From positions 1 through 5,056 of the forward strand of contig JAICTW010000260.1 of NCBI GenBank assembly GCA_025936195.1: a stretch of DNA of 5,056 nt, given 5' to 3'. Made by a program: the position numbers and the translations under genes. Source of the DNA: Flavisolibacter sp. Lineage in GTDB: Bacteria > Bacteroidota > Bacteroidia > Chitinophagales > Chitinophagaceae. The notes under the pieces are model-generated. The model saw only the letters and a list, made by a program, of their open reading frames with translations, did not search any database and was not told the origin of the DNA. Shown here in pieces: positions 1 through 5,056 of the stretch; the first letter of the stretch is position 1, and every line of letters starts with the position of its first letter.

Positions 1-11
1 ATTTTTCCCAT
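1..11 (-). CDS. gltD: Glutamate synthase small subunit, 5' end only (partial)
   Basis: Reading leftward, an ATG at 11-9 opens Met-Gly-Lys followed by an incomplete AT- codon (Ile or Met), and the window then ends. It lies 30 bases after the gltB stop on the same strand, where gltD usually sits. GltD proteins very often begin Met-Gly-Lys, which is family knowledge. GltD is the FAD-containing beta subunit that oxidises NAD(P)H and passes electrons through [4Fe-4S] clusters to the FMN of GltB. No Shine-Dalgarno sequence is well placed: the only GGA touches the ATG, and the upstream spacer is AT-rich, which is common in Bacteroidota. The call rests on three codons and the position, so another downstream gene is possible. 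Confidence 0.5.
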
Positions 12-41
12 TCCAATTATTTATAATTTCAACAATTAATA

Positions 42-3000
42 TTATTTGATCGAAACTTTCTCTTCTGCAAGAGCTGATTTTAATACTTTTTTGTAATCTT
101 TCGGGAACACTTTTATAAAGTTCTTCATTTGATTTTCAAAGTCATTAAGAATAAATCTTGCTACAGTACTTCCCGTTAAAGTGTATTGTTTTTCAATCAT
201 TTCGTGCAGGAATTTTTCGTCCTCTTCTTCCACAGGATCCAGGTCAACCATTTCCTTGTTGCACAGAGCATCAAACTTATGTTGCACATCATAAACATAA
301 GCAATTCCTCCACTCATTCCGGCAGCGAAATTTCGTCCTGTTTCCCCAAGGATGATCGCATTTCCCCCGGTCATATATTCACATCCATGATCGCCAACAC
401 CTTCTACCACTACATTTGCACCGGAATTCCTAACACAAAATCTTTCACCGGCTTTGCCGCGGATAAATGCTTCTCCTGAAGTAGCTCCATAAAAAGCGAC
501 ATTCCCAATAATAATATTTTCTTCAGCAATGAAAGCTGCGTCTTTTGAAGGATAAATGAAAACTTTGGCACCGCTTAATCCTTTTGCGAAATAATCATTG
601 GCGTCTCCTTCCAACTCCATTGTCACACCTTTTGTGTTGAATGCGGCAAAACTTTGACCAGCGGTTCCGGTAAATTTGAAATGAATTGTATCATCCGGTA
701 ATCCCTGTGCTTTGTATTTTTTAGAAATTTCGTTTGATAAAATTGTCCCAACTGTTCTGTCAGTATTCGTAATATTAAAGCTGGCGCTTACCTTTTTCTG
801 CTTTTCCAGAGCCGGCTGAGCGGCTTTTAATAACTTCCAATCCAACACATCCGCCAGTCCATGATCCTGGTCTTCCTGCCGAAATAAACCAACATGTTTT
901 GAAGCCGGTTCTTTATATAAAATAGGTGAAAGGTTTAACTTATGAAATTTCCAATGCTCCACATTTTCTCTTTTTTCCAGGAAATCCACCTGGCCAACCA
1001 TTTCATTGATAGTGCGAAAACCTAATTCCGCCATGATTTCTCTTAATTCCTGTGTTAAAAATTTAAACAGGTTAACCACATGATCTGCATCGCCGGTAAA
1101 TCGTTTTCTCAACTCAACATCTTGTGTAGCCACACCAACAGGACATGTATTTAAATGACACTTGCGCATCATAATGCAACCTTCTACGATCAGCGCTGCT
1201 GTTGCGACGCCCCATTCTTCTGCCCCAAGCAAAGTAGCGATGGCAATGTCTCTTCCTGTTTTCAATTGGCCATCTGTTTGAACCACAACCCGGCTGCGTA
1301 ATTTATTTTTTACCAAAGTCTGATGTGTTTCTGCCAATCCCAATTCCCACGGAAGGCCTGCATGCTTGATAGAACTCATTGGCGAAGCACCTGTTCCTCC
1401 ATCATGACCCGAAATCAAAACCACATCAGCTTTTGCTTTCGTAACTCCGGCAGCGATAGTTCCTACACCAGCTTTTGAAACCAATTTTACATTGATCCTT
1501 GCATTTCTGTTAGCATTTTTTAAATCAAAAATTAACTGAGCCAGATCTTCAATAGAATAAATATCATGATGCGGTGGCGGGGAGATCAATCCAACGCCGG
1601 GAGTAGCATGACGAACTTTTCCAATCCAGTCATCCACTTTAAAGCCCGGTAATTGTCCTCCTTCTCCTGGTTTTGCACCCTGAGCCATTTTAATTTGCAA
1701 TTCATCCGCTTCAGTTAAATACCAACTGGTAACTCCAAATCTTGCCGAAGCAACTTGTTTGATTGCGCTCCTCATTGAATCGCCGTTTGGCAATTTTTCG
1801 TATCTTCTTTCATCTTCACCTCCTTCGCCGGTATTGCTTTTTCCACCAAGACGATTCATAGCGATAGCAAGCGTCGTGTGTGCTTCCCATGAAATAGAAC
1901 CGAAAGACATGGCGCCGGTAGCGAATCTTTTATAGATATTTTCTGCCGGTTCCACTTCATCAATAGAAATGGAAGGCCGAATCTTTTTAAATTGAAACAG
2001 GCTTCTTAAAGTAACTGCCTTTTCACTTTGTTCATTTACGGCTTTTGTATATTTTTTAAATATCTTATAATCATTCATTCTTGTTGAATGCTGCAACAAA
2101 TGAATGGTTGTCGGATTGAATAAATGAAATTCTCCTTTTCGTCTCCACTTATAAAGACCACCAACAGTGAGTCTATCAAATGGAACTTCTTTTTTGCTGA
2201 ATGAAAATGCATGTTTTACCAACGTTTCTTTAGCAATTTCATCAAGTCCCATTCCTTCAATCCTCGATGTTGCACCTACAAAATATTTATCAATGACTGA
2301 TTTGTTTATCCCTAAAATTTCAAAGATCTGGGCTCCCTGATAAGATTGAAATGTAGAAATTCCCATCTTTGAAAACACTTTCAGCAAACCATCATTGATT
2401 GCCTTTTTATAATTTTTCTTCAAAGCATTAGAATCTAATTCTGATCCTAATTTTCCCTGGATTCGCAAGTCACGGATAGTGGAAAGAGCCAGGTAAGGGT
2501 TGATAGCCGTTGCACCAAAACCTATCAGGCAGGCAAAATGATGCACTTCCCAAACGTCGCCCGCTTCGATAATTAAACCCACCTCGCCTCTCAGGCCTTT
2601 TTTTATCAAATGATGATGAACCGCAGAACAAGCGAGCAAAGAAGGAATCGCCGCATGTTCGGAATCAATGGCGCGGTCGGATAATATCAATACTTCAAAC
2701 CCGTCTTGCACTGCCTCTGCTGCATGTCGGCAAAGCCTTTCGATCCCTCTTTGTAAAGAACCGGGTTTGCCATCTGCCATAAAATAAGTTTGCAAAGTGT
2801 GCGCCTGGAAAATTCCTGTATCAATGCTTCTTATTTTTTCCAGTTCCGTATTGGAAAGAACCGGGTGCCGCAATGCAACCGTGTGGCACGACAAAGGATC
2901 ATCCTCCAGCAAATTGCCATTATTACCAACAAAAGTGGCCAGGGACATTACCAATCTTTCGCGGATCGGGTCAATGGGCGGATTGGTAACCTGTGCAAAA

Positions 3001-4559
3001 AGTTGTTTAAAATAACTGCTCAAATGTTGAGGCTGATCGCTTAAAACAGCAAGCGGAACATCACTTCCCATGGATCCGATAGGTTCTTTACCGGTCAAAG
3101 CCATCGGAGAAATAATAAGTTGGAGATCTTCTGTAGAATAACCAAAGGCTTTTTGATATTTGAAAATTTGGTCATGTTCCAAATGAGTAAACATTACTCT
3201 TGGAGCAGGTAATTCTTCCAAACGAATCTTGTATTTATTCAGCCATTCTGAATAAGGTTTTTGAGAACAAATATTTTGTTTGATCTCTTCATCACTGATG
3301 ATCCTTCCTTCTTCCAGATCCACTACAAACATTTTACCCGGTTGCAATCTTCCTTTTTCTTTGACCAGCTTTGGATCAACTGGAAGTGCGCCGGTTTCAG
3401 AAGCCATGATCACTCTGTCGTCTGTAGTAATGCAATATCTTGAAGGCCGCAAACCGTTTCGATCTAATGTTGCGCCGATAATTTTTCCATCTGTAAAAGA
3501 AATAGAAGCCGGACCATCCCAAGGTTCCATGAAAGAAGCATGAAACTCATAGAACGCTTTTTTCACAGGATCCATTTGTTCGTTTCCATCCCATGCCTCT
3601 GGTATGAGCATCATCATTACGTGGGGCAATGAACGGCCGCATAGAGTCAGCAATTCAATCATGTTGTCAAGACAAGCAGAGTCGGATTGATTTTCCGAAA
3701 CGATCGGTAACAACATTTCCATTTCTTCCTTTGTGAAGAACTGAGATGTAAAATGCTTTTCGCTTGTACGAAGCCAATTCAAATTTCCCTGCAACGTATT
3801 GATTTCACCATTGTGGGCAATATAGCGAAAAGGTTGCGCCAGTTTCCAGGATGGAAAAGTATTGGTAGCAAAACGCGAGTGAATTAACCCAAAGGCAGAA
3901 ACAATTTTTTTATTGCTCAAATCAGGAAAATACCCACGAAGTTGTGTGCTGGTAAGTTGACCTTTGTAAATAATAGTTTTGTAAGAAAGAGAAGCTACAT
4001 AAAAGCCAATCGCATCTTTTTTTACAGTATTGGCTATCGTTTTTGTAGCATAATTTCTTAAAACAAACAACTTTCTCTCAAACTCATCCGGATTATTAAT
4101 ATGATCGGGGCATGCTATGAAAACCTGTTCTATTTCCGGCTCCACAGATAATGCTGTAGAACCAATTTCTTCTGTATTGACCGGCACCCTGCGATAGCCC
4201 ATAACTTCCAGCCCCAGTGTTTCTGCACAACGGTTGAAGATATCCCTGCATTCTTCACGTAAACGTATCTCCTTAGGGAAAAATAAAACGCCGGCCGCAT
4301 ATTTGCCATACGAAGGAAGATGAATACCAATTTTAAGGCACTCATCAAAGAAAAATTCATGAGGAGTTTGAATCAGGATGCCTGCTCCGTCCCCGGTATT
4401 AATTTCACAACCGCATGCTCCCCTATGTTCCATATTTTCAAGAATGGTTAATGCGTCTGAAATAATACGATGGCTTTTGTTACTTTTAATATTAGCAACA
4501 AAACCAATTCCACAAGAATCATGTTCAAACTCGGAAGAGTATAAACCTTTATTTTCCAT
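42..4559 (-). CDS. gltB: Glutamate synthase (NAD(P)H-type) large subunit
   Basis: This cytoplasmic flavoenzyme hydrolyses glutamine and channels the ammonia to 2-oxoglutarate, giving two glutamates in the GS-GOGAT pathway. At 1505 residues it has the normal family length. The class II glutamine amidotransferase domain covers about 16-430. Its expected nucleophile is Cys16 in HDSCGIGF, exposed after removal of a 15-residue propeptide, and the oxyanion-hole Asn250-Gly251 lies in HNGEIN. The central domain covers about 470-760 ([10 protein letters not shown] at 665-674). The FMN barrel covers about 825-1190, with [16 protein letters not shown] at 905-920, [13 protein letters not shown] at 960-972 and HDGGTGASP from 1052. 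The [3Fe-4S] ligands are Cys1128, Cys1134 and Cys1139 (C-x5-C-x4-C). The C-terminal beta-helix covers about 1255-1450 (GTAGQS at 1298-1303, [11 protein letters not shown] around His1391). The loop after GGEDERRY is short and lacks the insertion of ferredoxin-dependent enzymes, so an NAD(P)H form paired with GltD is expected. The ATG at 4559 follows a good ribosome binding site and fits the short propeptide. No frameshift or missing key residue was seen. Confidence 0.98.
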   Translation of the reverse strand: MENKGLYSSEFEHDSCGIGFVANIKSNKSHRIISDALTILENMEHRGACGCEINTGDGAGILIQTPHEFFFDECLKIGIHLPSYGKYAAGVLFFPKEIRLREECRDIFNRCAETLGLEVMGYRRVPVNTEEIGSTALSVEPEIEQVFIACPDHINNPDEFERKLFVLRNYATKTIANTVKKDAIGFYVASLSYKTIIYKGQLTSTQLRGYFPDLSNKKIVSAFGLIHSRFATNTFPSWKLAQPFRYIAHNGEINTLQGNLNWLRTSEKHFTSQFFTKEEMEMLLPIVSENQSDSACLDNMIELLTLCGRSLPHVMMMLIPEAWDGNEQMDPVKKAFYEFHASFMEPWDGPASISFTDGKIIGATLDRNGLRPSRYCITTDDRVIMASETGALPVDPKLVKEKGRLQPGKMFVVDLEEGRIISDEEIKQNICSQKPYSEWLNKYKIRLEELPAPRVMFTHLEHDQIFKYQKAFGYSTEDLQLIISPMALTGKEPIGSMGSDVPLAVLSDQPQHLSSYFKQLFAQVTNPPIDPIRERLVMSLATFVGNNGNLLEDDPLSCHTVALRHPVLSNTELEKIRSIDTGIFQAHTLQTYFMADGKPGSLQRGIERLCRHAAEAVQDGFEVLILSDRAIDSEHAAIPSLLACSAVHHHLIKKGLRGEVGLIIEAGDVWEVHHFACLIGFGATAINPYLALSTIRDLRIQGKLGSELDSNALKKNYKKAINDGLLKVFSKMGISTFQSYQGAQIFEILGINKSVIDKYFVGATSRIEGMGLDEIAKETLVKHAFSFSKKEVPFDRLTVGGLYKWRRKGEFHLFNPTTIHLLQHSTRMNDYKIFKKYTKAVNEQSEKAVTLRSLFQFKKIRPSISIDEVEPAENIYKRFATGAMSFGSISWEAHTTLAIAMNRLGGKSNTGEGGEDERRYEKLPNGDSMRSAIKQVASARFGVTSWYLTEADELQIKMAQGAKPGEGGQLPGFKVDDWIGKVRHATPGVGLISPPPHHDIYSIEDLAQLIFDLKNANRNARINVKLVSKAGVGTIAAGVTKAKADVVLISGHDGGTGASPMSSIKHAGLPWELGLAETHQTLVKNKLRSRVVVQTDGQLKTGRDIAIATLLGAEEWGVATAALIVEGCIMMRKCHLNTCPVGVATQDVELRKRFTGDADHVVNLFKFLTQELREIMAELGFRTINEMVGQVDFLEKRENVEHWKFHKLNLSPILYKEPASKHVGLFRQEDQDHGLADVLDWKLLKAAQPALEKQKKVSASFNITNTDRTVGTILSNEISKKYKAQGLPDDTIHFKFTGTAGQSFAAFNTKGVTMELEGDANDYFAKGLSGAKVFIYPSKDAAFIAEENIIIGNVAFYGATSGEAFIRGKAGERFCVRNSGANVVVEGVGDHGCEYMTGGNAIILGETGRNFAAGMSGGIAYVYDVQHKFDALCNKEMVDLDPVEEEDEKFLHEMIEKQYTLTGSTVARFILNDFENQMKNFIKVFPKDYKKVLKSALAEEKVSIK

Positions 4560-4568
4560 ATTTTTTTA

Positions 4569-4576
4569 TCCTTTTC
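4569..4576 (-). promoter_or_regulatory. Ribosome binding site of gltB
   Basis: On the minus strand the sequence GAAAAGGA ends 9 bases before the gltB ATG at 4559, separated by an A/T-only spacer. The AGGA core can pair with the 3' end of 16S rRNA. Many Bacteroidota genes lack such a site, so its presence supports this ATG as the true start. Confidence 0.7.
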
Positions 4577-4587
4577 AATAATTTGCA

Positions 4588-4643
4588 ATTGCCGTAAGAT
4601 AGTGCATGCTTATGAAACTCTGCAAAATTCTTTGCACGGCAAT
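4588..4643 (-). promoter_or_regulatory. Candidate structured 5' leader of gltB mRNA
   Basis: ATTGCCGT (4588-4595) and ACGGCAAT (4636-4643) form a perfect 8-bp inverted repeat 40 bases apart. They enclose a second perfect hairpin, TGCAAA-ATTC-TTTGCA (4621-4636, sharing one base with the outer arm), and the palindrome GCATGC (4604-4609). In the gltB transcript this would be a closed multi-part stem ending 11 bases before the GAAAAGGA ribosome binding site. That is well placed to affect translation or to bind a regulator. No T-run follows on either strand, so it is not a typical intrinsic terminator. The repeats are seen directly; the regulatory role is inferred. It does not match any glutamine- or nitrogen-sensing RNA class I can recognise. 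Confidence 0.35.
4621..4636. repeat. Perfect 6-bp inverted repeat TGCAAA-N4-TTTGCA
   Basis: The two 6-bp arms flank a 4-base loop (ATTC). In DNA this has the size and symmetry of a dimeric repressor or activator site. In RNA it would be a small hairpin inside the larger gltB leader stem. It lies about 60 to 80 bases upstream of the gltB start codon and downstream of the proposed promoter. The sequence cannot tell operator from RNA hairpin. Confidence 0.4.
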
Positions 4644-4681
4644 ACATATGAAATTATCTTTAAAAATCTGTAGAGGGAAAT

Positions 4682-4711
4682 AAAATATAGATAAATTATA
4701 CAACCGGCAAA
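4682..4711 (-). promoter_or_regulatory. Candidate Bacteroidota-type promoter for gltB
   Basis: On the minus strand, TTTG (4711-4708) is followed after 18 bases by TATATTTT (4689-4682). This fits the Bacteroidota primary sigma factor consensus TTTG-N~19-TAnnTTTG with one mismatch, the last base. Transcription would start near 4675 and give a leader of roughly 115 bases that includes the stem-loop at 4588-4643. AT-rich DNA yields such matches by chance fairly often, so this is tentative. Confidence 0.33.
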
Positions 4712-4738
4712 GCAAAACAGCATCTATAGAATGCTTTG
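4708..4738. repeat. Inverted repeat CAAAGCA-N17-TGCTTTG, possible operator
   Basis: The 7-bp arms at 4708-4714 and 4732-4738 are perfect inverse copies separated by 17 bases. Nested inside is a second imperfect symmetry, AGCAT (4719-4723) and ATGCT (4731-4735), around CTATAGA. The left arm contains the TTTG proposed as the -33 element of the gltB promoter, so a protein bound here could control gltB or the divergent plus-strand genes. The symmetry is observed; binding is inferred. Confidence 0.3.
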
Positions 4739-4931
4739 TGGAAGCGCATTTGGGCGAAACAGAACTACAGTTTCCAAAATCAACCAAACGATCTAAAGAT
4801 AATATTTGTTTAACAGACAATTAAAATTATTCGAAATGAAAATTAGCAATATTTGTTGGTTTACTGATCAAACATACATCTGCCACCTATCAGCATTTTT
4901 CTGCTATACGCACTCTATCAACATTTCGCTT

Positions 4932-5021
4932 ATGGAATACAAAAGAAAAAACTTATTAATATTATTGCCCTTCTATATCTTCGTTGCTTATTTTTTTTAC
5001 CCGTACATCATTAAAAAATAG
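4932..5021 (+). CDS. Possible small single-span membrane protein (29 residues)
   Basis: From ATG 4932 the frame encodes 29 residues: a basic start (MEYKRKN), an unbroken hydrophobic and aromatic span (about residues 8-27, containing LLILLPFYIFVAYFFYPYII) and a Lys-Lys end before TAG. This would be one membrane helix. The stop lies two bases before the ATG of the probable ABC ATPase gene, a spacing that suggests translational coupling. The same frame extends upstream to ATG 4836 (61 residues) or TTG 4806 (71 residues), but that extension is Cys-rich with no recognisable pattern, so I prefer 4932. No Shine-Dalgarno sequence is visible. The helix faintly resembles the first transmembrane segment of sugar ABC permeases (LLP...YP pattern). 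It could be a real small subunit, a relic of a permease, or chance in AT-rich DNA. Confidence 0.3.
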   Translation: MEYKRKNLLILLPFYIFVAYFFYPYIIKK

Positions 5022-5023
5022 TA

Positions 5024-5056
5024 ATGGCCATCCTTGAATTAGACAATCTTAAAAAG
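5024..5056 (+). CDS. Probable ABC transporter ATP-binding protein, 5' end only (partial)
   Basis: An ATG at 5024 opens eleven codons, MAILELDNLKK, that run in frame off the window. This is the typical first beta strand of ABC ATPases, which often start in the style of M-x-I-L-E-hydrophobic-x-N-L-x-K just before the A-loop aromatic residue. The Walker and signature motifs would lie beyond the edge and cannot be seen. The start follows an A-rich stretch (CATTAAAAAATAGTA), a usual Bacteroidota initiation context without a Shine-Dalgarno sequence. It lies two bases after the stop of the small hydrophobic frame at 4932-5021 and is transcribed away from gltB. The family call comes from eleven residues only. 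Confidence 0.45.
   Translation, partial: MAILELDNLKK

Larger units (their letters stand above)
4560..4931. other. Divergent intergenic region without a convincing gene
   Basis: About 370 bases separate the gltB start from the first plausible plus-strand start codon at 4932. The region is AT-rich, and the open stretches in it are short or lack a good start codon. From left to right it holds the gltB ribosome binding site, the nested stem-loop, the tentative gltB promoter and the 4708-4738 inverted repeat. It also holds two copies of AATATTTGTT (4801-4810 and 4848-4857). I could not find a well-spaced promoter for the plus-strand genes. No tRNA, insertion sequence end or terminator is recognisable. 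Confidence 0.6.

Noticed and set aside
158..479. Two overlapping plus-strand open frames (158-355 and 186-479) antisense to the gltB C-terminal domain
   Set aside because: They lie wholly inside the well-supported gltB and have no recognisable protein pattern. They are shadows of its codon use.
2790..3543. Several plus-strand open frames of 60-87 codons antisense to the gltB central and amidotransferase domains
   Set aside because: They overlap each other in different frames, resemble no family, and sit opposite conserved coding sequence.
4130..4360. Minus-strand 76-codon frame overlapping gltB in another frame
   Set aside because: It is fully embedded in the amidotransferase domain coding region, with no sign of separate coding.
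4378..4581. Plus-strand 67-codon frame antisense to the gltB start
   Set aside because: It covers the gltB start and ribosome binding site on the opposite strand, and its translation resembles no known family.
4588..4643. Intrinsic transcription terminator
   Set aside because: The inverted repeat lacks a following T-run in either direction and its inner part is AT-rich. It also lies upstream of gltB, where termination would only make sense as attenuation.
4575..4820. Minus-strand 81-codon frame upstream of gltB, starting at TTG
   Set aside because: It has a weak start and a composition rich in Cys, Ile and Phe without pattern. It covers the promoter and leader structures, so it is more likely random open frame.
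4684..4824. Plus-strand open stretch of 46 codons with a fairly protein-like, polar composition
   Set aside because: It has no ATG; only a GTG at 4738 could start it, giving 28 residues without a ribosome binding site. A gene remnant is possible, but nothing recognisable supports it.

Overview
This window is almost entirely one gene. The minus strand carries a complete gltB, the large (alpha) subunit of an NAD(P)H-type glutamate synthase, at 42-4559 (1505 residues). Thirty bases after its stop, the window edge cuts off what is probably the start of gltD, the small subunit. Base composition is moderately AT-rich, intergenic DNA is very AT-rich, and the central-domain wording of GltB (for example the '[15 protein letters not shown]' stretch) resembles Bacteroidota versions. 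I therefore infer a Bacteroidota genome, possibly near Chitinophagaceae. That placement is from recall of the family and was not searched.

Layout. Positions 1-11 (minus) hold the first codons of a likely gltD. Positions 12-41 are a short gene-to-gene spacer. Positions 42-4559 (minus) hold gltB with an intact frame, all active-site signatures and the three cluster cysteines. Positions 4560-4931 are a divergent intergenic region. It holds the gltB ribosome binding site, a leader that could fold into a nested stem-loop (4588-4643), a candidate Bacteroidota-type promoter for gltB (4682-4711) and an inverted repeat overlapping its -33 element (4708-4738). Positions 4932-5021 (plus) hold a possible 29-residue single-span membrane protein. 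From 5024 to the window end (plus) lies the start of a gene that may encode an ABC transporter ATP-binding protein.

How the genes work together. GltB takes the amide group from glutamine and makes glutamate from 2-oxoglutarate. GltD supplies electrons from NAD(P)H through FAD and two [4Fe-4S] clusters. Together with glutamine synthetase they form the GS-GOGAT ammonia assimilation route. The plus-strand genes at the right edge look like a separate, divergently transcribed unit. I see no novel system in the coding part. The least explained material is the gltB leader and the small ORF beside the ABC gene start.
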